Source: JABWBD01 sp040768665 (lineage in GTDB: Bacteria > Planctomycetota > Planctomycetia > Pirellulales > Thermoguttaceae). From it: a stretch of 64,000 nt of DNA. The DNA is taken from positions 93,142 to 157,141 of the forward strand of contig JAXGMN010000032.1 in assembly GCA_040768665.1 (NCBI GenBank), given 5' to 3'. Within the stretch, counting starts at the first letter, position 1. Every line of letters begins with the position of its first letter. The notes below the pieces were generated by a model that was given only the letters and a program-made list of their open reading frames with translations, did no database searches and had not been told where the DNA came from. Positions 1 to 9,635 of this stretch are shown here, one piece after another. Made by a program: the position numbers and the translations under genes.

Positions 1-3000
1 GACGAGGAGGCGTCCCGGTCCGGGCAGAACGGCGATTTCGAACCGGCCCTGTTCGTCCGAGACCTCAATCGCTTGCCAACCGGTGAGGATGTCGTCCGCG
101 TCGTGAGGGTTGTTGGTACTTTCGGGGACGTACTGGATCGAAGCGCCCGCAACCGGAGCATCCGCCCCCGCCTCGACCACCTTGCCGCGGACCAGAACAC
201 CGCGAGGCAATGCCAAATCGACCCGTTTGACGCGATCGCCCGTCTCCCACGGAATCGGTTTCGAGAGGGGAGTCGTCCGCACGAGGTAAGCGGTCGCATC
301 GGGCGGATAGGCGGTCACACCAAAGCGAACGCCGGGGTTGGGGCTGATGCGGTATCGACCCTGCTCGTCCGCCTTTCCAGCCACGGAAACCATCGAGCCA
401 ACTTCCTCCTGGCTCGCCCAAATGGTCAGTCTCGCATGCGGCGCCGGTCGGCCGCTGTCTTCGTACGTGACCACACCCTCAAAGATTTGCGCCGGCGCAA
501 GCGGAAGGACGGCTTCTTCACCCGGCGGCACGTTCTTGACCAGCGGGCGGTAGGTCCCGTCGTGCTTCCCACGCTGTTCCGACATGCCCATGTTCAGGGA
601 GATTCCTTGCGGGGCAAAGCGATCGCTGCCGACGACGTGGAGATGTACGCCGTGGCCCGCGGGAATTCCGTTCAGGGTGAACCGTCCTTGCTTGTCCGTC
701 GTGGCGCCTTGAAGCCATGCCGAAGGGATCTTCTCGAAGTCTTGATAGCCGACACCGTCGCTGCACGGTATGCCGTCGCTGGACTGCTTCATCACCGATC
801 GCACGACGAGTTCTACGCCGGCGGCCGGTTGCCCTTCCCTATCGACGAGCCTACCGGTGATGGGCTGTTCCGGCGGCAGATCGAGCGGGGCCTCGGCGTT
901 GGCTGCGTCGAGATTGAGCTGCTTCCAGGCGATCGCCGAGCCGACCTTCCTGGCGATCACGTGGGCATCGCGGTGCGTCTTCGAGCTGGCCCTCTGAATC
1001 GTCAGACGGTAATTGCCGCGATCGTCCGTCGTGGCTTCCGCCAGCACCTCGCCGCTCGGCGACAGATCGCCGCCGCGGCCCGGCCGGATTCGCATGGCGA
1101 TCACGGCGACGTGGGCCGCCGCTGCAGGGCCCTTTCCGGCCAATGTAATCTGGCCGGTCACGATGGTCTGTTGTTGCCTTTGCACGGCGGGTGATTCCTT
1201 CTTGGCTTGTTTGGCTGCTCGAGCGAATTCCGCTTCGTCCGCCAATCGCACGTCGCCCAGGTCTTTCGATTCTCCGGTCGCGACTTGAATGATCACGTCG
1301 AGGGGACCTGTGGTCCTCGGTGTGCGTCGGCCGCCGGGGGTCATGCCGGTTCGATCGAAGGCCCGCAGCCGATACTCGACGCTGGGGGCCAGGCAGGTGA
1401 TATGAAATCGTCCCCCTGCATCCGTCTCGTGCTCGCCGGCTGATGAATGCGCCGAGTTGCGGGGCAGAGGCGGCGAATGATAACTCGGGAGATGATCTGC
1501 CGGGCTGCGCATCACCGGATACCAGGGGACGAGTCCGCAGTTTGCCAGCGGAGCGCCGTCCCGATCGACGAGCCGCCCCCTTACGCTGCCCGCCGGCTGC
1601 AGTTTCACCACGAAGTCTTCGGGCGGCGTGCCCTTCAGGACGACGTGAGCGGCGAGATTCCGCTCGGCGTGGGCGAAATAGACGTGCCGCGGCGCGGCTG
1701 CGTCGTATCCGAGCAGTTCGAACCTATCGCCCGCCGAGGGGTCCCAAACGCCGAAACGTGCCAGCTTGCCGGAGTAATCGAAGCGCGTGACCGGCCGACC
1801 GCCGGGGTCGACGGCACGGCCGGTGACGGTGTTGCCGGCGTCGAGCTTCAAGTTCACTTGTACGCGCCGGGCGGCGGCCGCCGGGTCGATCTCGGCCACG
1901 AGGTGGTAGTTCTGCGGCATCAGGCTGGAGGGGGAGGTCTCAAACATCGGGGCGTCGACCTTCTCGCGGCTGCCATCGAGTTTCACGATTACGTCGGCGC
2001 GAGGGTAATTCTCGTGCTCGTCGGCCATGAACGTGATAAACCCGGGGCCCGGCAAAACCGGAATCCGGAAATGCCCCTGGTCGTCGCTGCGCAGGCGGTC
2101 GCGCTGGTCGACGTCCAGTGAGCGGGCGACCTTGTAGCCGGGATTCTCTTTCTTTACATAATAAGCAAGTCTGCCAGGTAGCCCCTTGCCGGTGCGAGCA
2201 TCGGTGACGCGGCCCTCGACCCACACACCGCGGCGCAGCTCGAAGTCGATCTCCCGTGGGTCCTCCTCGACCGTCGTGGCGGCTTGTTTGCTCATCGAGA
2301 AATAGGCGGTGTCGTCCAAGGGCGCCATCGCTGCAATCCGGTTGTCGCTGCCGACGGGCATCCCCTCGAGCCGGTATCGCCCCTCTTCGTCGCTCACCGC
2401 GCGGACGAAGTCCTGGCCCCATCCGCTGATCGGTTCGCCATGCCGCGACTGGCTCTTCACCGTGACGCCCGCCAAAGGCTCCTTGGTCTCGGCATCGCGG
2501 ACGACGCCGGTGATTGCGGTGGACGGCCCCGCCACGTAGGTCAGCTCAGCCGGATAGTAAACAAAGGACCCCAGCTCCGGTGAGCGGCGCTGATGCAAAA
2601 GCTCGATTATCTCTCCGGCTTCCGTGCGAGCGAAGATCTTGGCCGACTCGATTCGCGGGCCTTCCACGAGCAGTTCTGCGATCCGCCCGCGGCCCACGCC
2701 GTGCAGCGTAAAGCGGCCGTCGGCGTCGGTCACCGCCGGCTCGACGAGTGAGCGAACCTGCGGGCCGTTGATCGCCATGGGCGTCTTCATGCGGGCCGAG
2801 TAGTAGTCGGCCTTGGGCTCCTTCGCTGCCTCCCGCCAGGCGGTCAGGTCGTCGTCCGGCCCACTCGATACTTCCAGCAGCGTGAGCCTCGCCCCGGCCA
2901 CCGGCTGGCCGTTGACATCGACGATGCGGCCACGGATCGGCTGATCGTCTTCGACCAGTCTGAGCGGTTCGCCGACGCCGCTGAGCATCTGCTTGAACGG

Positions 3001-4701
3001 CTCGCGGAACTCTGCCGGTGCTTCTTTCAGCCGCGCACGGGCCTCATCGAGCCACTTGCCGCTCGTTTCGTACTTGCCCGATGGAGCCCACGCAAAACCA
3101 AAGCCATCTTTCACCGCCACCAGCGAGGCATAGCCCAACTCGCGTGCCGTCGCTAGGACACCGAAGTCCTCCGAGCGCGCCCCGAACCGGAACGCTCCGG
3201 CGGCATCCGTCTTCGCAATCGATTTCCAGGTCGGGACGAGCAAGCCCGTCGGCTGCGGAACGTGGAACACGAGATACAGTTCGGCACCCTCGACCGGTCG
3301 GCCCGCCGGATCGACAACTTTGCCTTGGAACTCGTGGTCGCTGCCCTCGTCAACGGGGGCGTCTGGGGTGGCAGTCTCCTCACGCGTGGATCCGCGGCTG
3401 GTTGCGTCCGTTGGAGCCTCTTCGTCGGGACGCGGGCCGCTCGCGCCAGCGAAAGACTCCGTCTCCGCTTGCGTCGGCTGCGATCCCAGGCCCACGAGTC
3501 CCACCGCCGTTGTCCCGATCGCACCGCCGGCAAGCACCGCGGCCAGCAAGAGGCTCCCGACGCGCGTGGAGAGGGGGCGCGAGGTGTCCATGATGCGCGT
3601 CACCCGTCTGGTGAGCACCGATCGCAGCGAGACGACGCCGACTCCGGCCGAAGTGACCGGCACGCACGAGAGTTCGGCGATATCGACCAGGCGGTGCGCG
3701 TACTGCCGGCGGTCGCCGCCGTGCTTGATGACGTAGTCGTCGCAAACTTCCTCGGCCGCCCGTTCGATGCGGCGCGAGAGGCTCCACAACAGCGGCTGGA
3801 AGAAGAATACCGCGACGGCCGCCTGCCGGAGCAGGTTCCAATGGCAATCACGGCGTTTGAGATGGGCCAATTCGTGGACGAGCGCGTCGCGCACTGACAA
3901 ACCTATCTCCCCGGCAGGCAGCAAGATGGCAGGCTTGCGGAGGCCGGCCAGGCAGGGACTCGGCAGGTACGGCGTGCGCAAGACTTCCGGAGCGGAAACG
4001 GCCAGCATCGACGCGACTTCATGACAATCGCGGACCACACCGGAATCGGCCGGCGCCGACCCGCGGCGGAGCTGAGCCAACCGCCGCCACGCTCGGGCCA
4101 GCCGCGCAGCCAGGAGAGCGGAGACGAGCAGCCAACTTGCCACGATGCCCAAAGCCGCCATTCCAACTCGGTAGGCCGTGAGCAAGGGCGTTTCCGCGAC
4201 CGCCGTATCGAGATGCCGCTCGGCCGGTGACTCGGCAGCGACCGAAGGCGGTTCGGCTGATCCGAGGGTGTTCGTCGCAAGCGCCGCCGCTCCGGGGGCT
4301 TCGTGCAGCATGGTTGCCGCGCGGCGGTCCAAGGGAAACGGCTCGGCAAATTCCATCGGGGCGTTCGCCGGCTGGGCGTAACCTGAGAGTGCGACCGGGG
4401 CCTGGCTCTCGATGAGCATCGGCTCGACGGGTTGGTGTGTCCAATGGTCGGGCAACTCCACCGACCAGCCCGACATTCCCGCCGTCGAAAGGCCCCAAGT
4501 CGCGATCGGGCAAATCAGTACGGCAACCAACGTCGTGCGACAGACCGCCGACTCGAGCGCGGCGCCCCGCCGGCGCAGCAACCTTCCCGTTGTGAGCCCA
4601 GCCGCAATGAGCAGTGTCGATTGCAGCAGCCAGTTGACGGCAAATTCGATCGCGCCGGTGACAGCGCCGAGGAGTGTCGTTTGCGGGTCAAACCAGGCCA
4701 T
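1..4701 (-). CDS. M56/BlaR1-type membrane metallopeptidase with carboxypeptidase-regulatory-like tail (partial at left edge)
   Basis: The frame is open from the ATG at 4701 to the window edge, at least 1567 residues, so the C-terminus is missing. Hydrophobic segments lie near residues 15-35, 50-70 and 180-200. The zinc motif HELAH is at residues 276-280 in the context DALVHELAHLKRRD, followed by a downstream ERAAEEVCDDYV element, as in M56/BlaR1 peptidases. Another hydrophobic stretch lies near residues 385-410. The remaining 1100 or more residues look like tandem beta-sandwich carboxypeptidase-regulatory-like domains (repeated patterns such as GRPAPHARL, DEQGRYRI, DEQGRFEI). BlaR1 proteins sense a signal and cleave a BlaI repressor, and the start lies only 10 bp after a BlaI-type gene, so the two form an operon. 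The very long tail suggests recognition of an extracellular ligand; the ligand itself cannot be inferred. Confidence 0.9.
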   Translation of the reverse strand, partial: MAWFDPQTTLLGAVTGAIEFAVNWLLQSTLLIAAGLTTGRLLRRRGAALESAVCRTTLVAVLICPIATWGLSTAGMSGWSVELPDHWTHQPVEPMLIESQAPVALSGYAQPANAPMEFAEPFPLDRRAATMLHEAPGAAALATNTLGSAEPPSVAAESPAERHLDTAVAETPLLTAYRVGMAALGIVASWLLVSALLAARLARAWRRLAQLRRGSAPADSGVVRDCHEVASMLAVSAPEVLRTPYLPSPCLAGLRKPAILLPAGEIGLSVRDALVHELAHLKRRDCHWNLLRQAAVAVFFFQPLLWSLSRRIERAAEEVCDDYVIKHGGDRRQYAHRLVDIAELSCVPVTSAGVGVVSLRSVLTRRVTRIMDTSRPLSTRVGSLLLAAVLAGGAIGTTAVGLVGLGSQPTQAETESFAGASGPRPDEEAPTDATSRGSTREETATPDAPVDEGSDHEFQGKVVDPAGRPVEGAELYLVFHVPQPTGLLVPTWKSIAKTDAAGAFRFGARSEDFGVLATARELGYASLVAVKDGFGFAWAPSGKYETSGKWLDEARARLKEAPAEFREPFKQMLSGVGEPLRLVEDDQPIRGRIVDVNGQPVAGARLTLLEVSSGPDDDLTAWREAAKEPKADYYSARMKTPMAINGPQVRSLVEPAVTDADGRFTLHGVGRGRIAELLVEGPRIESAKIFARTEAGEIIELLHQRRSPELGSFVYYPAELTYVAGPSTAITGVVRDAETKEPLAGVTVKSQSRHGEPISGWGQDFVRAVSDEEGRYRLEGMPVGSDNRIAAMAPLDDTAYFSMSKQAATTVEEDPREIDFELRRGVWVEGRVTDARTGKGLPGRLAYYVKKENPGYKVARSLDVDQRDRLRSDDQGHFRIPVLPGPGFITFMADEHENYPRADVIVKLDGSREKVDAPMFETSPSSLMPQNYHLVAEIDPAAAARRVQVNLKLDAGNTVTGRAVDPGGRPVTRFDYSGKLARFGVWDPSAGDRFELLGYDAAAPRHVYFAHAERNLAAHVVLKGTPPEDFVVKLQPAGSVRGRLVDRDGAPLANCGLVPWYPVMRSPADHLPSYHSPPLPRNSAHSSAGEHETDAGGRFHITCLAPSVEYRLRAFDRTGMTPGGRRTPRTTGPLDVIIQVATGESKDLGDVRLADEAEFARAAKQAKKESPAVQRQQQTIVTGQITLAGKGPAAAAHVAVIAMRIRPGRGGDLSPSGEVLAEATTDDRGNYRLTIQRASSKTHRDAHVIARKVGSAIAWKQLNLDAANAEAPLDLPPEQPITGRLVDREGQPAAGVELVVRSVMKQSSDGIPCSDGVGYQDFEKIPSAWLQGATTDKQGRFTLNGIPAGHGVHLHVVGSDRFAPQGISLNMGMSEQRGKHDGTYRPLVKNVPPGEEAVLPLAPAQIFEGVVTYEDSGRPAPHARLTIWASQEEVGSMVSVAGKADEQGRYRISPNPGVRFGVTAYPPDATAYLVRTTPLSKPIPWETGDRVKRVDLALPRGVLVRGKVVEAGADAPVAGASIQYVPESTNNPHDADDILTGWQAIEVSDEQGRFEIAVLPGPGRLLV

Positions 4702-4711
4702 GGTGCCCCTC

Positions 4712-5086
4712 CTATTGCTTCTCGCGGCGGTCGATCAGTTTGCGAATCTCGTCAAGTTCCTTCCGTGAAACGTTTTCGTGCTTCAAGAGATGGGCCACGA
4801 GCATCCCGGCGCTGCCGCCAAAAACGCGCTCGATCAGGTCGCGAGTCGCATTCTGTCTGAACTTGTCTGCTTCCACGAGGGGGAAGAAGATGAAGGTCCG
4901 GCCCTCCACTTTGTGGGAAATGGAACCCTTCTCCTCCAGCCCCCGCAGCAACGTTTGCACGGTGCTGTGGGCGATCGGTTGGGTCGCGTTGATCGCGTCG
5001 GTGATCTCGCGGGCGGTCGCCCGCCGCTTGTCCCATAGCACCTGCATGATGAGAAGCTGGACTCGTCCGAGTTTCGTGGCCGTCAT
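4712..5086 (-). CDS. BlaI/MecI/CopY-family winged-helix repressor
   Basis: A 124-residue protein, the usual size for BlaI. The N-terminal winged helix carries the family pattern LGRVQLLIMQVLWD, then AREITDAI and HSTVQTLLRGLEEKG. The C-terminal half (about residues 80-124) is the dimerisation region. A GGAGG sits about 10 bp before the ATG. In this family the repressor is dimeric and is inactivated by proteolysis triggered by its M56 partner, which follows 10 bp downstream. An almost perfect inverted repeat upstream (5122-5145) is the likely operator for autoregulation. Confidence 0.93.
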   Translation of the reverse strand: MTATKLGRVQLLIMQVLWDKRRATAREITDAINATQPIAHSTVQTLLRGLEEKGSISHKVEGRTFIFFPLVEADKFRQNATRDLIERVFGGSAGMLVAHLLKHENVSRKELDEIRKLIDRREKQ

Positions 5087-5121
5087 CGCAGAATCGCCTC
5101 CGGGGATGCCAGTTGTGAGTT

Positions 5122-5145
5122 TAGTATGGTAAATTTACCAAACTA
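5122..5145. promoter_or_regulatory. Inverted-repeat operator upstream of the BlaI/M56 operon
   Basis: The half-sites TAGTATGGTAAA and TTTACCAAACTA form two 12-bp arms with one mismatch and no spacer. The site is 36 bp upstream of the BlaI-type start codon, where dimeric winged-helix repressors of this family bind. The assignment comes from position and symmetry; binding is inferred. Confidence 0.7.
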
Positions 5146-5235
5146 GACGAAACGAGTCAACCCCTCCTGCCGGAGGGGGTGGCTGCCAGCAGATCTTGTC
5201 CTCGCCGAGCGGATGCGAAGGCGCGCCGAGCTGGT

Positions 5236-5361
5236 GGGCGGTCCGCCACCATCCTTCTGGCCGAGAGTACGCCGGAGAAGCTGTGCAAGTCGTCGCATTA
5301 TCTCTACTGGACGGGTGGCAAGCCGGCCGATTTCGAGATGCGGTTTTCTTTCCGCCTCGGC
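5236..5361 (+). pseudogene. Remnant of a DUF1080 (3-keto-disaccharide hydrolase-like) protein
   Basis: In the frame of 5179-5382 the translation contains AESTPEKLCKSSHYLYW followed by TGGKPADFEMRFSFRL. This matches the DUF1080 pattern (GESTPE...FLYWTGG...DFELRFSFRL) common in planctomycete exported proteins. Neither the usual upstream part nor the following GGNSGIQ segment is present, so about 40 residues of a domain of about 200 remain. Nothing else is recognisable between 5150 and 5400. Confidence 0.5.
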
Positions 5362-5400
5362 AAAGTCCTGATCGGTTGGTAGCAATCGAATCTTCTCACG

Positions 5401-7329
5401 CTACCGCGTAATCCGGCCCAGGAACGTGCCGTGGTTGATCGCCGGGTCGTGGCGGCGGCCGTAGGCGTGTTCGAACTTGCCGTAAACGACCACCATGCCG
5501 TTGCCGTCGGACGTCATATCCGGGGAAGAGTTGTATTTCACGTCGTCGACCCAGTATGTGGTCGCGATCTGCCCGGCGCCGGGACCGATCCGTGTCAGGG
5601 CCAGGTCGTGGTACATGTAGCCGGACTCCGGATAGTGCGTGTTGCACTTGTACACGCAATAGAAGCTGTCGCCGAACTGGGCACCCTTGGCGTACCGCGA
5701 TCGGCCCTTCTCGTAGATCGGCACGCTCGGCGAAAACGATTCGCCGTCGAAAAACGTGCCGTAGAGCGGTTCGTGATCCGCTTGCTTCTCCAGGGCGGCC
5801 AGGTCCGACCAGAGCAGAATCATCCGATCGCCAAAAACGTTCACGGAGGGGCCGTAAGGATAGACCGACGGGCAGCGGTCGAAAACCACTGTGCCGGTAA
5901 ACCGACCGTCCTCGTAAGGCCGCAGCACGATCCGCGTCCTCCGGCGTTTCTCCTCGTTGAGCTTCACTTCCAGCCACATCATCCAGAGCTTGCCCTGGTA
6001 GACCGTCAGGCCGCCTTCCCAGGTGCCGCAGCCGGGCTGGATGGCTTCAATCGTGATCGGTTCGGAGAGCCGCCCCGTGGCGAAGTCGTACGTCAGCACG
6101 AGCTGGCGGGAATCCATGATCTCGTAGTTCGGATCGCCGGTCGCCTGCCGGTTCCACATCACCCAAAGCTTGTCCTGGAAAACGCACGTATCCGGGATCC
6201 CCTGGTACGAAGAGACTTCTTTCACGCGAGGCACGATCTCGTTGGTCCACTCGACGCCGAAGTCCGACTGGCGAAGCTTCGAGAGGTAGATCGCATAGCC
6301 GCGGGCTTCGACCAGGTAGAACGCATCCTTGTAGAACTCGATGCAGGGATAGGCCTGGCCGTCGGGAAAGGTCGGCACGTGCTCCGTCGGCCAGAGCTTC
6401 AGGCCCTGCCAAAGCTGCGGCTCGACGGCGGTCGTCGCGGCCCGGATCACCTGCGAGGTCACCGGTTCGCCCGCGGCCACCGGCTTGCCGTTCTCGTCGA
6501 TTCTCTGCGGAGGCAACGCTCGCACACGGAACTGGTACGCGGTCTGCGGATCGAGTTGGATCACGTTGTGGAAATCCGACCAGACGTTGCGAATCGTGGT
6601 CCACTGCGCCTCTCGCTCCCGCCGGAAGTCGATCTCGTGGTGTTCCCATCCTGAATTCCATGCCAGGTAGACCGACGATGACGTGGGACGCGACGCCATA
6701 AAATCACGGATGGCCCCTTCCGACGCGGGCCGTCCGCCGTCGTCCGATGTGAGCGCCACGCAGTCCGTCCGCACCCGCATGCGGCCGTCGACGTAAGGCA
6801 CCAGCAGTTGTGCGTACGCCGCACCGGCCGGTGCGCGGGCGGTGAGGCTCAGTTTCTTCCAACCCTCGGTCGGCTCGGTCTGGCTCGCCTGACGGATCGT
6901 GATCCGCTGTCTGTTGGCATCCAGGAAATCGAGATAGATGCAGATCCGTCCTCCCTCCGACAGTTCCACGTTCACCCAAGCACTCAGGGTGTATTGGCAC
7001 TCGGGGACAATCGGCACAACCTGTTTCGCCGCCACGTGCACGATCCCCGTGAGCACGGGACGGTCGACCAGGACCGCGCGCGACCCATGCAGCGCGCCGC
7101 CCTCGACCAGCGACAGGTATCGCGGATTCGCATAGAAGTCCCAGTCGTCGGGAACGTCTTTGCGCTGTCGTCCCGCCTCGAAGGACGGGTTGGAGACCAT
7201 GTTGCCGGGCAGCGAGATCGAGCCGGCTTCGAAGCGGTCTTCATCAGCAGAAACAGCGCCTGCCAAGGCGAGGCAGAAGACGGTTGCCAGTCGGAAAGAA
7301 CAACGCATGGGGGAATCGATCGAAGTCAT
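5401..7329 (-). CDS. Exported multidomain protein: carbohydrate-binding-like domain, FnIII, beta-propeller-like region
   Basis: A 642-residue protein with a Sec signal peptide (MRCSFRLATVFCLALAGAV, cleavage near AVSA-DE). Residues about 35-200 form a jelly-roll, carbohydrate-binding-like domain (NMVSNPSFEAG start, WKKLSLTARAPAGAAYAQL). Residues about 205-300 look like fibronectin type III (SSVYLAWNSGWEHHEI, YQFRVRALPP). Residues 310-640 contain recurrent blade-like elements (LWVMWN, LWMMWLEV, MILLWSDL) as in glycosidase-type propellers. The pattern suggests a secreted polysaccharide-binding or glycan-degrading protein, but no catalytic triad could be assigned. An alternative start is the Met at 7308, in front of the signal peptide. 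Confidence 0.75.
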   Translation of the reverse strand: MTSIDSPMRCSFRLATVFCLALAGAVSADEDRFEAGSISLPGNMVSNPSFEAGRQRKDVPDDWDFYANPRYLSLVEGGALHGSRAVLVDRPVLTGIVHVAAKQVVPIVPECQYTLSAWVNVELSEGGRICIYLDFLDANRQRITIRQASQTEPTEGWKKLSLTARAPAGAAYAQLLVPYVDGRMRVRTDCVALTSDDGGRPASEGAIRDFMASRPTSSSVYLAWNSGWEHHEIDFRREREAQWTTIRNVWSDFHNVIQLDPQTAYQFRVRALPPQRIDENGKPVAAGEPVTSQVIRAATTAVEPQLWQGLKLWPTEHVPTFPDGQAYPCIEFYKDAFYLVEARGYAIYLSKLRQSDFGVEWTNEIVPRVKEVSSYQGIPDTCVFQDKLWVMWNRQATGDPNYEIMDSRQLVLTYDFATGRLSEPITIEAIQPGCGTWEGGLTVYQGKLWMMWLEVKLNEEKRRRTRIVLRPYEDGRFTGTVVFDRCPSVYPYGPSVNVFGDRMILLWSDLAALEKQADHEPLYGTFFDGESFSPSVPIYEKGRSRYAKGAQFGDSFYCVYKCNTHYPESGYMYHDLALTRIGPGAGQIATTYWVDDVKYNSSPDMTSDGNGMVVVYGKFEHAYGRRHDPAINHGTFLGRITR

Positions 7330-7508
7330 GGCAGTGGTCCTTATAGTGGTGGTCGATCAGCCGAGCGAAAAGGACTCTCCCGATCCGCTAGCACGAGCTT
7401 CACCCAGCTCCGTGGAATCCGGTATCCGGACTGCCAATGCAGTCAAGGCGTACTATGACTTCGTCGCCGCGCTGCTCCCTCCGTGTGACTTCATACTGGT
7501 ATTTTGCC

Positions 7509-8867
7509 TCAAATTCCCCACGGTTCCCTTCCCGGTGGAAGCGCCAGCATCCGGTTCGCCTCGTCGTCGCCAAGGAATTGCTCCGCCTCCGGTTCCCACG
7601 TGAGCCTGCGGCCCAACTGCACGGCAATGTGTCCCAGATGGCAGAGCGAAGTGGTGCGGTGGCCGATCTCCGCATCGGCCAGCGTCGCCCCGCGGGTCTT
7701 GATCGCGTCCAAAAAGTCTCGCTTCTCGGGAATTTTGGGGATCTGAACTTCATTGGGCCCGATCGTCGAGTCGAGGATCGACTTGGGCTCGGCCTCGATC
7801 GGCGATCCGCTCGGCGAGCGGCCGAACCAGGCTTGCACCCAGCCCTCCGTCCCCTCGAACCGTACGTAGGGCGTCTCGGTTTTGTAGAACAGCTCCACGC
7901 CGTTAGCATAACGATAGCGGACCTCGAACTCCATGAGGACATTCCACATGCTGCCCGCGGGCGGATACACGCCCTTGCCTTCGACTTCCACGGGCCCGGT
8001 GCGGTCTGTGCCGTTTCCCCACTGGGCGATGTCGTTCAGGTGCGTCCCCCAGTTGCAGATCATGCCGTCGCAGTAATCGCGGATGTTCATCCAACCGGGG
8101 CGCTCGTAGCCTTGTCGCTGGTGTACCCGCTGCTCGGTATAGGGCCGCATCGGGGCCGGCCCGGTCCACAATTCGTAGTCGAGCTCCTCGGGCACCGGCA
8201 TATCCACGTGCTCGGGCGAGGTGAAGACTCCTTTCGGCACCGCCGAGCGGATCGTGCGGAGCTGTCCGATTCGCCCGTTGCGGACCAACTCCACCGCGCG
8301 CTGGAACTGGGGCAGCGAGCGGAACTCGCTATCGGTGCGAAAGACGCGATTGTGCTGCCTGACCCGATCGGCCAGCAGCCGGCCCTCGGCGATGCTCCGC
8401 GTAAGCGGCTTCTCGCAGCAGACGTCCTTCCCGGCCTTGACCGCCGCCACCGACATCGGCACGTGCCACTGGTCGGGCGTGGAGATCATTACCGCGTCGA
8501 CGTCGGGCCGGGCGAGCACTTCGCGGAAGTCGCGGTAGCGGCGGCAATTGGGGATCTTGCCGCAACGCCGCTTGTTGGGGCCGTAGAACGAGGCCACCCG
8601 CTCCTCGGTCACTTCGATCCGCCAGCGATCCACGTCGCACAGGGCGACCACCTCCGCGTCGGGAGCCGACATGAAAAACGGGAGGTTATAGGTAATCACT
8701 TGCCGGCCCACGCCGATCATGCCGATCGTGATCCGGTTGCTGGGGGCGACGGTCGCGTCCGCTCCAATCGCGGAGGCCGGAATGACCAAGGGGGCGGCAA
8801 AAGCACCGCCGACCATGGCAGTGGAGCGGGCCAAAAAACCACGACGCGACAGGGAGTTTCGCTTCAT
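7509..8867 (-). CDS. Tat-exported Gfo/Idh/MocA-family oxidoreductase
   Basis: A 452-residue protein. A twin-arginine signal (SRRGFLARSTAM, then a hydrophobic stretch ending near IPASAIGA) indicates export of a folded, cofactor-bearing enzyme. The Rossmann motif GMIGVGRQ is near residue 48. The family signature CCEKPL follows STPDQWHVP, and GTHLNDIAQW lies in the alpha/beta C-terminal domain. Family members oxidise or rearrange sugars with tightly bound NAD(P). Exported versions are numerous in planctomycetes and their substrates are mostly unknown. The gene stands just downstream of a decayed sialidase-like fragment. Confidence 0.9.
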   Translation of the reverse strand: MKRNSLSRRGFLARSTAMVGGAFAAPLVIPASAIGADATVAPSNRITIGMIGVGRQVITYNLPFFMSAPDAEVVALCDVDRWRIEVTEERVASFYGPNKRRCGKIPNCRRYRDFREVLARPDVDAVMISTPDQWHVPMSVAAVKAGKDVCCEKPLTRSIAEGRLLADRVRQHNRVFRTDSEFRSLPQFQRAVELVRNGRIGQLRTIRSAVPKGVFTSPEHVDMPVPEELDYELWTGPAPMRPYTEQRVHQRQGYERPGWMNIRDYCDGMICNWGTHLNDIAQWGNGTDRTGPVEVEGKGVYPPAGSMWNVLMEFEVRYRYANGVELFYKTETPYVRFEGTEGWVQAWFGRSPSGSPIEAEPKSILDSTIGPNEVQIPKIPEKRDFLDAIKTRGATLADAEIGHRTTSLCHLGHIAVQLGRRLTWEPEAEQFLGDDEANRMLALPPGREPWGI

Positions 8868-8892
8868 AACGTCACCTGTTCGGTGTTGAGAA

Positions 8893-9048
8893 TTACTGCT
8901 GCTCGTAAAACCAATCGATCTTGATTCGGGCCACGTGGATGCCGTCGCGGGCGTGGTAACCGACCAGGGCCAACTCGTCGCCGACGAACTTCACGCAATG
9001 GTACCCGAAACAAGAATCGCCCATCGCGTGGTCATGGCAATTCTCCAG
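8893..9048 (-). pseudogene. C-terminal fragment of a sialidase/BNR-like exported protein
   Basis: The last 50 or so codons of this short minus-strand frame read like the end of a sialidase-family protein: MGDSCFGYHCVKFVGDEL, then LALVGYHARDGIHVARI and a KIDWFY ending. No start, signal peptide or propeller blades remain upstream. The fragment ends 25 bp before the Tat oxidoreductase, with which the complete gene may once have been co-transcribed. The family assignment rests on a short stretch only. Confidence 0.4.
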
Positions 9049-9102
9049 TTGAGTGCGGGGGCCCTGCATCCGGAGGCATTCTGCACGCCCCGTGACGCCC
9101 AA

Positions 9103-9635
9103 GTCAAGGACGCCGGCGTCTCTTGGACACCTGCCTGCACTTCTTCATCTGTGAGCCGGAATTTCGGCGCGGTTCAAACAGTGGCGCCTATCGTCTGCAG
9201 AAGTAGGTCCCGCTTGCCGAGCGGGACCTGGGACTGCACACCACCTCGGCACCCCCAATCGGCCCCGAACCACCCTAGACGCTCAACCTCAAAACGTGAC
9301 CGTTCACGCGACGGAAGAGAGTTCAAGGTCCCGCTTGGCGAACGGGGCCTGCGGGGCAGTAGCCCACCCGGAAGTGCAGGCCTGCAAAGTGTTACCCGCA
9401 TTGGAACCACGCCGGAAATTCTTACAAAACCAAGCCTGCTCCAACGTCCCTTGCCCGGTCGCGCTTCGCGACCGCCGGTCTGGCGCAAGTCACTCAGGCG
9501 TAAACAATTGCGCCGGAGGAGCTGTTGGAAATACAAGATCGCTCGCACCATGTGGCACGACAGTTGCGACGTGTCCTAGCGGCCCGCAACACCGGCCAAC
9601 TTTTCCACCGAATACCAAGCAAGGGAGTGCTTATC
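9103..9635. other. Intergenic region with small inverted repeats
   Basis: No convincing gene. It contains a perfect 10-bp stem at 9205-9214/9220-9229 (AGGTCCCGCT, loop TGCCG, AGCGGGACCT) and a decayed second copy at 9326-9350 with two arm mismatches. The second copy suggests a dispersed repeat more than a dedicated terminator. A ribosome-binding site for the OmpH-like gene (AAGGGAG) is at its right end. Confidence 0.55.

Noticed and set aside
9174..9551. Minus-strand frame of 125 codons as a gene
   Set aside because: It covers the small repeated hairpins and has no start signal or protein features; it looks like repeat-derived intergenic sequence.
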